Origin: Sceloporus undulatus
Lineage: Eukaryota > Chordata > Lepidosauria > Squamata > Phrynosomatidae
Length of the DNA: 64,000 nucleotides
Assembly: GCF_019175285.1 (NCBI RefSeq)
Contig: NC_056527.1
Coordinates: 14,634,963-14,698,962, forward strand
Direction: 5' to 3'
The notes below the pieces were generated by a model. That model searched no databases, was not told the origin of the DNA, and worked only from the letters and a program-made list of their open reading frames with translations. Shown here in pieces: positions 11,660-23,768 of the stretch; within the stretch, counting starts at the first letter, position 1; every line of letters starts with the position of its first letter. Made by a program: the position numbers and the translations under genes.

Positions 11660-13165
11660 ACATCATTTTTTTGCAGATGAAAAAATGTGTAACTATTTCT
11701 AAATCAGAAGAATCTTATTTTGATGCCTAAGTCTTTGAAAACCAACTTCTTGAGAGGGAGAAAATTCTGTAGTTGTGTGTCAATGTAGAACCACTTGTTT
11801 TTTTGTTTACTGAGGTCCTGGTGATATATATAATTGTGAGTTTTTTTAGATGTTCAGTGTTTGTCTTTGTTGCAATTTGAAATGCCATTAAACCATTCAT
11901 CATAATTTCAGAATTTGCATTTTTAATAAGCTCCAAATGATGTGATTCGTAAAAGTCTTTCCTTATTCTCTCAATAAGCTGGCTACATGAATATCAGTCA
12001 GAAGTAGTTCAGCCTTTTCTGAGAGTTTTGTCTGCTATTAAAGATGGAATGAGATGTTACAAACCACTGGACTGCCACTAAAAATAGTGGCCTTCTCTCA
12101 TTTTCATTTCCTTTTGTTTTGAAACATCTAGGAATATACCATACATGACACACAATAATACTGATTTTAATTGTCCCTGTTTTGCTAATTGGCTGTTGAC
12201 TACAGGAGAGGGAAACTCACACCTTGAGGTCAGTTGTGTATAAATAGCTTAACATTACGAGAATGAGATACAATCCTGCGATTTCTAGTAGTCACCCCTT
12301 TGTCCTTTTTAACATCTAGTTACATTATCAGCCATAGTTCACAGAAAAAAACCCAAAGTAGCTGTTGAAAACAGGATTTGTCTGTGTTACACAGTGTGGT
12401 CCTGTTTTGCTGTTATACATTTTGAACTATATAACTTAAAAGTGCCTTTTACTGGTACTTTTGTACACTTCCATTTCCTTCCATATTCTTTGCAAGGAAA
12501 TCTTTAATTGCATCTTGCTACACAGGTTAGGAACATCCTCCACGTGGCTCGTTTCCCCAATGTTACATTAAATTGATTTTTCTTGCTTAAAGAAACCAGT
12601 CAAAACATAGAATCAGTACAATTTATTTTGATACAACAGCCCTCAGTGTATCACGAAACACTTTACAGACTGAACAGAAATAACTGATACAGCTTACAAT
12701 AAGCTGAACTCGAGATTGACAAGTGATCCAAAGATTGTTGCGTTCATATAAAAATGAAGTGTTAGGATTGCTATGGAAACATCTTGCATAGTTAAGATCC
12801 TTCCTGGAATATTCTTACAAAATTGTCATCTTAAAGGTCTTATGCTTTGAATTTGTCAGACAGCATGAGTGAGGCCAAGCATGTTAAGTTATTGGAGTTA
12901 AACATTTCTCTTGGAGTAATCTTTGCAAGTGTGAAAACTGAAATGGGACTTGAACAAATGACACTGTTACTCCTTTTTGCTCTTGCAGAGGAGAAGAGCA
13001 ATCCAAAATATCAATAGGATGTACAAGCAGGTGACTTGCCCGCAAGCATAAAGATCTCCAAAATGGTGTAGATGAAAATGTTTTGCACCAATAGGCTTCT
13101 TGTACAATATGGTCTGTATAATCTTTGTGAGTCAAAGAAGGTTCAAAGAGAAAGTTCTAAGCATT
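11660..13165. other. Non-coding stretch
   Basis: No exon, RNA gene or clear repeat family. Frames here are short and unlike known protein. A diverged LINE or SINE remnant could be hidden in the AT-rich parts, for example near 12.62-12.70 kb. Confidence 0.4.
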
Positions 13166-13167
13166 TG

Positions 13168-13290
13168 GAGTGGGGGTCCTTTGACCCTTCAGATGCTTTG
13201 GACTGCACCTCTCAAAATCCCTGATCATTGGCCATGCTGAATGGGGTTTCTGGTAGTTGAAGTTAAAAGCAACTGGAATGCCGAATGTTC
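13168..13290. mobile_element. Small palindromic element (type B MITE)
   Basis: A left arm with CAGATGCTTTGGACTGCACC and a right arm with GGTAGTTGAAGTTAAAAGCA are diverged forms of a common squamate foldback unit whose better copies read 'ccagatgttgttggactacaactccca' and its reverse complement. The centre GATCATTGGCCATGCTGA is typical. Other copies: about 16.39, 23.38, 33.36 and 54.11 kb. Confidence 0.55.
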
Positions 13291-13416
13291 TCTGCTATTG
13301 CTCTAAACGAGGAGTGAGAATAATGGGGCCCGCTGAATTTTGTCGAATTGTTATTTCCAACAATCTTAGCCAACCTAGCTGATGATGATGAGTGCTAGGA
13401 GATGCAGTCCAGCAGT

Positions 13417-13470
13417 ATTGTAAGGTGTGTATGATTCCCATAGTATTGTAAGGTGTGTATGATTCCCATC
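13417..13470. repeat. Tandem duplication, about 29-base unit
   Basis: TAGTATTGTAAGGTGTGTAT plus GATTCCCA occurs twice in a row, identical where it overlaps. It is short and probably a local slippage event. Confidence 0.85.
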
Positions 13471-13524
13471 TTTGCTTGAAGCAATTTGGATTTTAATGTG
13501 GGCATGGCTTCATAAACATTAACA

Positions 13525-13760
13525 TGCTGATGTGGTGTGGTGACAGGAATAAACGCTACCACATCAAGCTGATTTGAATCTCTGCTCAGCTATGGAAACC
13601 CACTGAGTGATCTTGGATAAGTCACATTCTCTCAACCTCAGAGGAAGGCAAAGGCAAACTCACTCTGAACAAATCTTGCCAAGGAGACCCTGTGATAAGT
13701 TCACCTAGCATTCATCATCATCAGCCATTTGTTGGAATGACTTAAAGGCACACAACAGCA
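13525..13760 (+). mobile_element. tRNA-derived (ACA)-tailed SINE
   Basis: Diverged copy: GAAACCCACTGAGTGATCTT, AAGTCACATTCTCTCA, then AATCTTGCCAAGGAGACCC and the end GGCACACAACAGC. The 5' part is poorly preserved. Confidence 0.75.
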
Positions 13761-14021
13761 AACCAGCTAACACGAGATAGATATAGCAGTGATGAATATA
13801 ATATCAAGATTATTCATGCTCTTTGAACGATATTAGGTCATCATAACACTGAATTATCACTGGTTAATATAGTGCCTTGTACAAAATATCACAAAAGTCC
13901 CAAGTTCATGGCTGCTGAAAATGGTACCATTTAATGGAGTAGTTGATCAGCTAACACATTTCATAATTAGGCATGAGAAGACTAGCCAGCAAGCCACACT
14001 ATGAAGAACATGTTTTGGCAC

Positions 14022-14245
14022 TGGTCCATGGTGTAGTGGTTTGAGTATTTGACTATGACTGGAGACCAGGGTTTGATTCCCCACTTGACCATGAAATCCA
14101 CTGGGTGGCCTTGGGCAAATCACATGCTCTCAAGCGAAGGCAGTGGCAAACCTTGGAACATATCTTACTAAGAAAACCCCATGATAGATCCACCGTAGGG
14201 TCGCCATAAATCAGAAATGATTGGAAGGCACACAACAACAACAAA
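14022..14245 (+). mobile_element. tRNA-derived (ACA)-tailed SINE
   Basis: CATGGTGTAGTGGTTTGAGT (box A-like) and GGGTTTGATTCCCC (box B-like) open the unit. The body GGGTGGCCTTGGGCAAATCA and the tail GGCACACAACAACAACAAAT follow. This is the commonest SINE in the window and is related to what has been called ACA-SINE in Anolis; I use that name by resemblance only. Confidence 0.88.
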
Positions 14246-14249
14246 TAAG

Positions 14250-15860
14250 TGGATTGCATTGTGAGTTCCCTGTGGAAGCAAAGAAAATGTGCAGAACATA
14301 ACACTGCAGGAGATGGGAGACTCCATATCTTGAGAATCTCAACTTTCCTTTTGAAGAAAAGTTGAATTATTCACTGTACTGTATATGCTTGTGAGTGATG
14401 CCTACTAAAATCTCAGGAACAAGAGAAATGGCTGATTTAAGTTCTAATATTAAGGTATAACGTTTTGTCCCTGTCCCTCTCCTCAAGTAGTAGAGCTAGA
14501 GTAAATTTATTTAAAATACACTTATTCAGATTCAGCATTTGGAAGTGCTGACTTATGTATTAGCAGACAGCTGGGTCTAATTGTACTTGGGGTTTGTCAA
14601 GGTGAGCCTCGTTTGCCTGTATTGGATGAGATTATACTATAGAGAGATGACTATATTAAGATCCAACTTTGTGCTTCCTCAAATGAAACGCCAGCAAGTG
14701 ATGATGGTAAACAGGTTAATATAACTGGATTGTTTAATGTTTGGATTTCTCACCAGCTTAAGCAACATCCCCAGAGAAAGGGCATTTTGTTATTTAAAAG
14801 TGAAATGATGGAGTAAGGTTTAATCTGATTTTTATTCCTTATCTAGCTTTGTCAAAATGTTATCTACACTTCTGCAGCATAACTTATCTGAAGCCAAGGA
14901 AAACAAAGATTTTGGGTTTTTTTATGGATACAATCTCAGAGGAAGACTGATAGTACAACACAGCTGTTAATCATGAGAAGACAAGGGATGTGAAAACTAC
15001 TTCTATAAACCAGGAGGGATTAGGAAATTAACCTGGTGCTTTGTAATGACTTTCAGCATTCTGTTGCCATATAGTCAGAGCTTGCTCTTGGTTATACCTT
15101 ACAATACAGGTATGGGGAATGTTCATTAAGTGCCAACTTGAAATTCTCGAGTTACTGAGAAGATGGTAAATCAGGATAAGATCACAGTCCACATGCACTA
15201 AACCAGTTGGCCTCTGTAAAAGGTATCATGGAAAGGAGTCAAACACTTAAGGCTGTGTTTTGCTTACTTAGCAGTGGCTTGGTGTGAAAGAGCTGGTTGA
15301 TTCTAAGGCTGCATGATAAAATACACCTTATTGCTAAAATGAAGCAAGCCTTCAGTAAGAAAAGGCAAATGTAAAAAAGCAGTGGCATGTTCAGGTGTCC
15401 TAACCAGCCAGATTCCTCTGAAGATGATGTGCAACTGAATGATGAGTTCAGCTGAATCCTCAACACAAACCACAAGGCAGGATGCCTTCAGTCCAACATT
15501 TACTTGCAATCATGTACTGCATCCCTGTTTGTGCCTCTTGACAAAGCACAAGAGACTGCAGGAACCAGGACTTTGTGGTTTAGGCTTATGTAGCCCATAT
15601 TTATATCATGCTTTTCCTCCAAGGAGCTCAAAATGGTGCATAAGTCAGTCCGAGAGCTGATGAGAAGCAAAAGTAAATGAGCTTTATGGCTGAGTGGGGA
15701 TTTGAACATGGCTGTTCCCACTACTAATCTCACAGTTAGTTTGTACCTTCAGCTTGTGTGCTTGAATCCTGTCCTCCCACAGCCTTGTTAAAGTTAGGCT
15801 TGCTTAGTCATGTTGGGAGACTAGATGTAAGGAGAGGGAGGTAAGCAAGGAATAATATGT
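14250..15860. other. Non-coding stretch
   Basis: No exon or clear repeat recognised. The overlapping frames around 15.2-15.7 kb on both strands lack protein-family features. Confidence 0.4.
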
Positions 15861-15867
15861 GAACCAA

Positions 15868-16100
15868 GCCAGCATGGTGGAGTGGTCTGAGTGATGGGCT
15901 ATGACTCTGGAGCCCAGGGTTCAATTCTCAGCTTGGCCATGAAATCCGTTGGTGACCTTGGGCAAGTCACATGCTCTCAGCCCAAGGGGAAGGCAATGGC
16001 AAACCTCTCCTGAACAAAGCTTGCCAAGAAAACCTCATGATAGGTTTGCCTTAGGGTCACCATAAGTTGGAAATAATTTAAAGGCACACAGCAACAACAA
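15868..16100 (+). mobile_element. tRNA-derived (ACA)-tailed SINE
   Basis: Nearly full length: GCCAGCATGGTGGAGTGGTC at the 5' end, AGGGTTCAATTCTC as box B-like, CCTTGGGCAAGTCACATGCT in the body and GGCACACAGCAACAACAAGG at the 3' end. Confidence 0.9.
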
Positions 16101-16391
16101 GGTCATATAGTGCCACGCTTTTCATGGGAATGGAATATGAAGGAAAGAGATGAATCCGTAGGTATAGAAATGAAACAGCTTGTTAATTCAGATCTGGCAA
16201 AGGGTATGCTACTGTGCTGATCTTTTCGAGAAACTTTCTGATTTCCTCCATGAAGTGCATTCACTGAGTTAGACAGACACAAGGCATTGCATCTTGTGCA
16301 TCTGTGGCTAAAAAAGAGCAAGTACAGATCTCTTGCAGGTCTAGGGGCATGATTCTTGTTTTGGGTGTAGTCAGAGCAGAGATTGGAATGT

Positions 16392-16490
16392 GTGGCTCCC
16401 CAGCTAACATTGGACCTCAGCTCCTATCAGCCCCAGCTAGTGTAGAGATGATAGGAGTTACAGTCCAGCAACAACTTCAGAGCCACACAG
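16392..16490. mobile_element. Small palindromic element (type B MITE)
   Basis: CAGCCCCAGCTAGTGTAGAG next to ATAGGAGTTACAGTCCAGCA and AACTTCAGAGCCACA matches the common foldback unit, here with the inverted half less well kept. Confidence 0.5.
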
Positions 16491-16494
16491 TTAC

Positions 16495-17660
16495 TGTCCC
16501 TGCTTTAAAGCCAGAGCAACGAACCTGTCTCCTTGTTTGTATGAAGTGCATGACAGATGTATGGGCCTTCCCATTTTATAGGGAAGACAGGTGTGTTAAA
16601 AGTGTCCCCGTTGACCCTTTCTTGGCCCACTCAGAGTAGTAGCAACTCAAACTACAAAATGACTTCAGAAAGTACCAGGGAATTTGAAAGAGAATCCTTG
16701 CTTCAGCCTTCTCACTATGAGCTTGATTTCTACCACAGGGAGCGGAATTAGGAGACCAGCAGCTTCTTTTAAAAAAAAATGCTGCCTGCTTTATATCACA
16801 AAACCACGGGAAATTTGCCATGACTGCTCATCTTCCCTCTGGAACAGCAAAGCCATTGGCAGCCCTGGTCTACCAAGTTGACACAACATCTGTCGTGAAT
16901 GCTGTGCTTGCCTATAGAGCCAGTCAACCGTCGGTCCCTGGTGTTTTGTGTGTGTTTCTGTTCAACAAACACAGCCTGACTCCCTTTAAAGATGCAAACA
17001 ATCAAAAAAGTAATGAACCCACAAGGAAGCAAATCTCCCCCTCCCAACACCTGCAAAAGAGGACATGGGACCAGACATGTCTTCATCATAGCTGTGGTCC
17101 AAGGAAAGGAGGGTGCACTGCCCTTATACCCCCAGGTATTTTCTTTCAATTTTGGTATGCAAGAGGATACGCTTGCAAGGTATCAGACCACATAACCCAC
17201 AATATGCTTTTTACAGTTCTCATGGGTAAAATCTATATGAGAGCACATTCTGAGCCTCTCCTGAGTCTGCTTCAGATGGAACCAGATCAGCCTCTGGCAT
17301 GCCACACTAATGTCTTCAGTCTGACTCCAAATTGGTTTTATGAACCACACACAAGTATAAAATGGGAGTAAGAAGGCCTGCCAGCAGTGTATATGTGAGT
17401 CTCTCATTAGCATGAACTACTGTATTGTCTTGGCCCCATGGGTTGGGATGAGTTGTGTGTACTTCCTCAAGAAATTATATTTACATTGTATGTTTGAATA
17501 TGTGCAGATTCAAATACTTTGTCAAATCATTCATTTGTAAAAAAATAAACACAGCCTTATCTCTGTTTTACATAGTTTAATCCTGTATGTGTCTAGTTTG
17601 ATGTCTTAAAAAAACAAACACCCAGGACCAGTAGGCCAAATAAGGGGGAAATCCTTCAGT
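16495..17660. other. Non-coding stretch
   Basis: Contains a 183-codon open frame on + (16820-17371) and overlapping shorter ones. None shows a protein motif, signal or splice context that I recognise. Nothing else was identified. Confidence 0.4.
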
Positions 17661-17668
17661 GTTGGAGA

Positions 17669-17897
17669 CAGCATGGTGTAAAGGTTTGAGTGCTGGACTA
17701 TGATTCTGAGATCAGGGTTTGAATCCCTGCTCAGCCATGGAAGCCCACTGGATTACTTTGGGCAAGTCACACAATCTCAGCTTCAGAGGAAGGCAAAAGC
17801 AAAACTCCTTTGAGCAAATCTGGCCAAGAAAACATCATGATAGGGTTGCCATAGAGTCACTATAAGTTGGAAATGACTTGAAGGCACATAACAACAA
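17669..17897 (+). mobile_element. tRNA-derived (ACA)-tailed SINE
   Basis: CAGCATGGTGTAAAGGTTTG, CAGGGTTTGAATCCCTGCTC (good box B), TTGGGCAAGTCACACAATCT and the end GGCACATAACAACAATT show a full-length copy. Confidence 0.9.
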
Positions 17898-18099
17898 TTC
17901 TGGCCCAAAATATATTTGTTGGACCCCACTTTACCATTTCTCCCCCCTCCCTTTTCTGTAACTATAAGATACTATTCTCTATTCCTGGTGCAAAATCCCT
18001 TTGCTAAGCTTTTCTCCCTTTTCTCTCTCTTCTTTTCTCCCTGGCTATTTACCTCTTTCAGAGTCTCCTCTCCCATTCTTTCAGCAACATATGTGATGT

Positions 18100-18505
18100 T
18101 ATTGTTATTGTTACTGAAGGGTCTGGAAACCATGCCTTATGATGAAAGATTTAAGGAGCTGGAGAAGAGATGGTTAAGAGGTCATGGGACAGCCCTGTTT
18201 AAATCGTTGAATGGGTGTCAAGTTGAAGATGGAGCAAGCTTGTTTTCTGCTGCTCCAGAGAATAGGGCATGGAGCAATGGGTTCAAACTACAGGAAAAGA
18301 GATTCCACTTAAACATTAGGAGAAACTACTTGACAGTAAGAGCTGGAACACACTCCCTTGGAGAGTGGCAAAGTCTCCTTTTTTGAAGATCTTTAAACAG
18401 AGACTGGGTGGCCATCTGCCAGGGTGCTTTGATTCTGTTTTCCTGCATGGCAGAGGATTGAACTGGAGGGCCCTGGGGTCTCTTTCAACTCTATGATTCT
18501 ATGAC
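18100..18505 (+). mobile_element. CR1 LINE 3' end
   Basis: A 5'-truncated CR1 copy covering the 3' UTR: GGCCATCTGCCAGGGTGCTT, TTCCTGCATGGCAG, then the diagnostic CR1 terminus ACTCTATGATTCTATGACTC. A 156-codon frame over this stretch is just CR1 untranslated sequence. The same 3' end appears at 42.4-42.5 kb on + and reversed at 26.5-26.7 kb. Confidence 0.85.
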
Positions 18506-18755
18506 TCCATGGACGTTATCATATGGGCCTGGGGGAACGCAATTAGAGCGGGACGAAAGGCAGTGGGATGGGAATGGAATGGGAAAAGGATGCATTTTAC
18601 TTCATGCCAGAATGCTGCTGATGCCACCGGAAGTTCCTGTTCTGATCCCCATCTATGCCAGAGGCCAATTTTCAGGAACTGTGTCCTGTGCAGTGGCGTC
18701 CCTAGAGTTGGTGTCACCCGGTGTGGTCACTCATAGTGTCACCCCCCATTGACCT
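18506..18755. mobile_element. Fragments of two DNA elements
   Basis: GTTATCATATGGGCCTGGGG near 18515 resembles a foldback element end. From about 18692, CAGTGGCGTCCCTAGAGTTG then GTGTCACCCGGTG is the start of a hAT-like element also seen (as CAGGGGTGTCACTAG) at 45.17 kb. Both are truncated. Confidence 0.5.
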
Positions 18756-18759
18756 CCTC

Positions 18760-20540
18760 CCATTTCACACCATACGGAACCCTTAGTAATGTTTTTTTGC
18801 ACTAATGTTACTTGTAAATCATAATTCCCATATACCACTGAATGTAATGCTAACAGTTGTGACATAAACAACTAGCAAAATCAAAATTATACCTTCAAAT
18901 TACAATGTCATACACAAAACCTAAATGTATTTACATATACATAGTGAAGATTTGGTTAAAATTAAATGTTTTTAAAGAAAATTTGGAAAGAATAGAAGTG
19001 TGCATATGCTGTGTGCATACCTGTTTACCCAGTGATGTACATTTCTGCTTCTGTTTCTTGCTCTATCTTCATTTTGTATCTTTCTGTTCCACCCAGCCTC
19101 ATGTCAGCATCTCCTGATTCTGTTCAGAGACACCTCTTATCTTTGCAAAGTTTGAAAATACTTGTCATGTATGACAGTTTTCTTAAATGTATTTGTGGGC
19201 AATCTTATTGATTCCAGCTGTGTTGTATGATGTTCCATCTTCCCGGATAGCCAGGTTTTCCCTGATGTGTGTGTGCTGTTCCTCTCCTCCTTTCATGGCT
19301 TTCACTTCAGACTACCCTCTTTTTTAGTCAAGCGATGCTCTGTTTTTTAGACAGAGTTTTTCATTTCTTACAGTGTTCTAAGTTTTCACTTCCACCAGAG
19401 GGCAGGGCATGACATGGAAGGAAAAGAGGTGTGATATGTTTGAATTATACTGAAGTTAGGCTAAAAATAAAGGCATGGAATTTAGGTGCTGTAAAGAAAT
19501 ACACTTTCTCTGTCAAGGTTACATCTCAATATGCCTTCATCAAACCTTCTCTTCAAAACAGCTGTGAGTGTGTTGTAATCTTGGTTAATTTTTAAAAATA
19601 CTGTGTTGTTTTTTAAAGTTTGAAGCAGGTTATCAAAACCTACAGCTTTTCAGAATGTTAAACAGAATACAATAATACCGTTAATCAAACATGTATAAGG
19701 ATGGGGTAGATAAGGAGGTAACCCCAGAAAAAAACTGAACAACTTATTGGATTACACCATATATTGCAATGCTTTTCTAAATTAAAATTATAAAAGACAG
19801 GTGACTTACATTGGCCTCTAGTCAAATTTTGAAGGGACTTTTCAAAGTCACAATAGCAATGGGAAAATGGCATAATGTTGCCTATTGATGTTTCAAACAG
19901 AAAAGGACTTGAAATCTTAAATCTCAAAGGATGTGCAGAGAAAAAAACTGAATGAGAAAGAGGCAGTTAAGGTACCATTAGAAGAAGAGCTCCCGTAAAA
20001 AAAAAAGGGGGGGGGAAATATATATTTTAGCACCAGCTTGCATTATCCTATAGAGTTGCAATTTTTTGGGGGGAGTGATTTTTGGTGATTGGGAAGAAAA
20101 CTATGGCTTGTGAAGTCAAAGGCTTTCAGGGCAAACAATGGCTTCATTTGCAAATATGGTGTTTTGAAGGTACTAAGTACCTGCAGGGAGAGCATTTTAA
20201 GAGTTGGAATTTCGCATTACCTTCAATATGGGTTTCACGCCAAAGAAATTAATGGGAACACTTTGGGTCTCCAGGTGTTAGACTGTAAATCCTGACAGCT
20301 CGAATAATCATAACTGGTGGTGAGAAAAAATGGAAACTGCAGTCCAACAACATTGGGAAAGTCATCTCTGCTCTAAGACTTCAGATCATCTGAAGTGTAA
20401 TGTGTTAAAGCTGACATCTTGAACTGAGAACGAAATCTAATAGGTTCCCTGAGTTGTTGCCTCTGTTTTCATCTTCTAATTACCATTAAAATGCTAATTC
20501 CTTGGCACAGTTCGAAGGACTTCATTTAATTTTCAATATT
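18760..20540. other. Non-coding stretch
   Basis: AT-rich, with no exon, RNA gene or clear repeat recognised. Confidence 0.4.
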
Positions 20541-20547
20541 TTTTTTC

Positions 20548-20772
20548 TTGTTATGTGCCTTCATGTCATTTCAAACTTATTTTTTATTTTATTTTATTAT
20601 GGTTTTCATGGCAAGATTTATTCAGAGGAGGTTTGCCACTGCCTTCCATTGAGGCTGAGAACATGTGACTTGCCCAAGGTCACTCAGTGGGCATCCATGT
20701 CTGAGCTGGGAATCAATCCCTGGTCTCTAGAGTCATAGGCAAACATTCAAATCATTACGCCCTGCTGGCTCT
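20548..20772 (-). mobile_element. tRNA-derived (ACA)-tailed SINE
   Basis: Reverse orientation: TTGTTATGTGCCTTCATGTC (tail side), GAGGCTGAGAACATGTGACT, TGCCCAAGGTCACTCAGTGG and AATCAATCCCTGGTCTCTAG (box B reversed). An AT-rich expansion (TTTTATTTTATTTTATTATGG) replaces part of the body. Confidence 0.85.
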
Positions 20773-20777
20773 ATACT

Positions 20778-20905
20778 CAGTACTATTACCTCTGAGTATT
20801 CCTTGACTAAGAAAATCCTATGAAATTCATGGGGTCGCCATAAATTGACAGGCAACTTGAAAGTGTGCGCATATGCACGCACACACGCACACATGCAAAC
20901 TTGAC
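20778..20905 (+). mobile_element. SINE 3' half with (CA)n tail
   Basis: ACTAAGAAAATCCTATGAAA, TTCATGGGGTCGCCATAAAT and GACAGGCAACTTGAAAG are the 3' half of a related SINE whose tail is (CA)n-like (GCACGCACACACGCACACAT) instead of (ACA)n. Confidence 0.7.
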
Positions 20906-21192
20906 TGTACTGTCTGGGAATGAACACACCTGGAATAAGTTACTTTTTTGGATAACTTTCCAAAATCCTGTAGTGTAATCACAGTTCTTGCAGCTGGAGT
21001 TCACCTGGAACCACAGCTAAAGCCAGTGAACATACTGGCTGGGGTAGTCTGGGAGTTGTAGTCCAAAAAAGGAACATTTCCAAGCTCTGGATTATTTTAA
21101 CCCAAAGCATTTACTGTTTAAAAGGGAAGTCATGCTATTACTTCTTGCCTAAGATGTTGAGCAAATGCCTCTGCCACCTGCAGTTTGAAATG

Positions 21193-21410
21193 GTTGTTGT
21201 TGTGTTATGTTCCTTCAAGTCATTTCTGGCTTATGGTGACCCTAAGGCAGACCTATCACAGGGTTTTCTTGGCCACCGTCTTCCCCTGAGGCTGAGAGAG
21301 TGTGTCTTGCCCAAGGTCACCATTTGTAAACCAAATGGGTTTACATAGTCAAGCTAGGAATCGAACCCTATTCTCCAGAGTTCTTATCCAATGCTCAAAC
21401 TGCTGAAGTC
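21193..21410 (-). mobile_element. tRNA-derived (ACA)-tailed SINE
   Basis: Starts on the tail side with GTTGTTGTTGTGTTATGTTC, then GTCATTTCTGGCTTATGGTG and CCCTGAGGCTGAGAGAGTGT, and ends toward the 5' side with AATCGAACCCTATTCTCCAG. Confidence 0.85.
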
Positions 21411-22252
21411 GTTTGAGTTCATAAAGAACTATACCCTTTGGATTCTCCTTCATGAGGGGTAGATGCTGGTATACAAACTGTTACCTTTTAATACTAGTGT
21501 TATTTAATTCTTTTTAAACTTTTGTAATAAATGGTTTAGTGGTATCCTTTTTAATGTATTGTAAGCTTCAATTTTGGGGAAAAGGCAGGATGCAAATCCA
21601 ATCAATCAACCAATCAATATCAAGGGGGAGAGCTTGGCTGTTGAATACACTGGGTACATTTAGATGTCCTGTTCAGATGGTTTAAGTTTATTTCTCTGGT
21701 TTCTTAGTTAAAATGACCCAGACACTACAATAAAGAAATCACAGATTCAAGGTCTATAGTGCCTTTAGCTGCTTTCTCTTGCAATGGCAGCTGATAAATC
21801 ATAAACCAGAATTCCCTCCCCAAACCCTGGCTTATTGTTACATCTGATTACATGCATATAAGTGGCTCCCAGATAAGAATACATTCCCAGTAATGAAATT
21901 TTACTTCACTTCCCAAATTTTTAGCATTACAGTAACTTAAAATTTAATTTAGAAATACATTTTTGAAAGAGAGCGAAGTTACTGGGGCAATGCAAACACA
22001 GCAGATACAAGACATCTAGCTGTGGATGATTTTAAATGTCTTACTTTGTGCAATATTAGAAATTCAGGGACTGAAGGAAAATTTAATTAGTGAGCAATGT
22101 GGGGAGGCCATGGTCTTATTCCTCCCCTCTGCATAGCTTCACCCTTGCATCTGAAAAAGATCACTGCATGAGATTCCAGTTTATTTGTGATATGTTGCAG
22201 TGCTGACTAGATTGCTACTACTTTTGGTTTTCCCACCAAAGGTTGGTTTCTC

Positions 22253-22476
22253 AGGCTGCTACCACACTGCAGAATTGATGCAGTTTGACACCACTTTAAC
22301 TGTAATGGATCCTTCCTATGGAATTCCGGGATTTGTAGTTTGTTGTGGCACCAGAGGTCTCTGACAGACAAGGCTAAGCTGCTCAGAAAACTACAAATCC
22401 TAGCATTTCTCAACATTGAGTCGTGGCAGTTAAAGTGGTGTCAAAGTACCTTAATTCTGCACTGTGGATGCAGTCT
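22253..22476. mobile_element. Palindromic MITE, type A
   Basis: A foldback element of about 220 bases. The left arm has CACACTGCAGAATTGATGCA and ATTCCGGGATTTGTAGTTTG; the right arm has AAACTACAAATCCTAGCATT and TTAATTCTGCACTGTGGATG, roughly the reverse complement. Other copies: 24852/27095 (split), 30736, 35080, 39647 (half) and 59586. There is no coding capacity. Confidence 0.85.
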
Positions 22477-23378
22477 TCGTTTCTTCTACACCCACAAGAA
22501 ACAACAACAGCAACAAAACTCTGCAAATAGCTGGCAGTATTTCCCTCTTTGCTAGCCAGGTACAATGAAGCACCTCTGGTTGGAAGGAACAGAAAGTATA
22601 AGAAAACAAACAGAAGGCTTTGTTCCATTTCAGGGATTCACAACAGCTATTTAAAAGGAAATGGGTCGAGCAATAAATGGAGTTTTGTTGGTGTGTGTGT
22701 TTTTAAGTCCATGCTTTAGACCTCAGGCCCTGAAATCCTTACTCGACTCTTAGAGTTCATTAAACTTTGCCCTGTAAACCTCTGGCCCAATGTTGTCTCA
22801 TGCTGTCTGACTTGCTAAGTTCTTGCCCTGTTATTCCCTAACCGGGATTAGTTCTTTAAGAAATGAAATCTGAACAGCATCAAGAGCAGCAGCTGTGTGT
22901 AACCAGTTAGTATGTTGTGATGCCTGTAGCATGTTCAGGCCCCTGTGTGAAGTGAAAATGGCTGGTTTTTAGTAGTATTACTAAAAATTATTAGTACTGC
23001 TAAAGTTTCCTAGCTGGCATATACAGATAAAGAAAACTCCACAGCCCTTACGTGTCGGCTTGCAACCTAATAGACCTGACATAAAAGTTGGGAGTTGGGA
23101 GTAGTGACAATAAGGAAGAAATAAATAAATAAACATATTCAATAATTAATTCATCATACCATTACAGAAAGGTTTAGTGATTAGGTGGGATATACATTAG
23201 GTGGAATATACATTGAAGGCAGTATGAGAATATCTGGTATTTATGCTAGCAGACTGAATTTATAGTTAGTGCTGTCAGGAACGGATCCCTGTGTAAGGAA
23301 AGGGCACACTGTATGCTTTTCTGTGAGCATTTTGGGAACTACAGTTCTCTGAGGTCGCAAGTGGTCTATCATAAAGAG

Positions 23379-23486
23379 TGGTCCTCCAGATGCTTATGCA
23401 CTGTTACACCCATCATCCCTCACCATTGGGTAAACAAACGGGGGCTGATGTGAACTGGAGTCTAACAGTATCTGGAGGGCCAAAGT
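23379..23486. mobile_element. Small palindromic element (type B MITE)
   Basis: GTCCTCCAGATGCTTATGCA, CATCATCCCTCACCATTGGG and GTCTAACAGTATCTGGAGGG show both arms, with CCTCCAGAT facing ATCTGGAGG. Confidence 0.65.
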
Positions 23487-23537
23487 TTTTCTAGTACCAC
23501 TCTAACAGAGACTTCTTGGAGGGAAGCTATGATAACT

Positions 23538-23768
23538 GTTGTTGTTGTTGTTGTTATTGTTGTGTGCCTTCAAGTAATTTCCAACTTATGGTGACCCGAA
23601 GGTGAAACTATCATGGGGTTTTCTTGGCAAGGTTAAAGAGGTTTGCAACTGCTGAGGCTGAGAGATTGTGACTTGCCCAGGTTTACCCAGTGTTTCATAG
23701 CCGAGCTGAGAATTGAACCCTGGTCTTCAGAGTCATAGCCCAACACTCAGACCGCTAAGCCATGCTAA
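23538..23768 (-). mobile_element. tRNA-derived (ACA)-tailed SINE
   Basis: (TTG)n tail side, then GTGCCTTCAAGTAATTTCCA, CTTATGGTGACCCGAAGGTG, GACTTGCCCAGGTTTACCCA and GAATTGAACCCTGGTCTTCA. Nearly full length. Confidence 0.9.

Larger units (their letters stand above)
8499..11660 (+). other. WDR37: WDR37 3' UTR and downstream flank (extent unknown)
   Basis: No coding signal follows the stop. The 3' UTR end cannot be fixed from sequence. AATAAA hexamers on + occur near 10.63 kb (inside an inverted repeat) and near 11.05 kb (GCAATAAACTATTTGG); either or neither may be used. The stretch carries little recognisable repeat except the inverted repeat at 10579-10850 and the segment at 11261-11658. Confidence 0.5.

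Noticed and set aside
16820-17371. 183-codon open frame on + as a possible gene
   Set aside because: No recognisable motif, no splice or promoter context, overlapping frames of similar quality on both strands, and no sign of protein-like codon choice. Best read as chance.
17916-18386. 156-codon frame with a readable C-terminal part
   Set aside because: The stretch is the 3' region of a CR1 LINE running to its ATTCTATGATTCTATGA terminus; the frame has no gene meaning.
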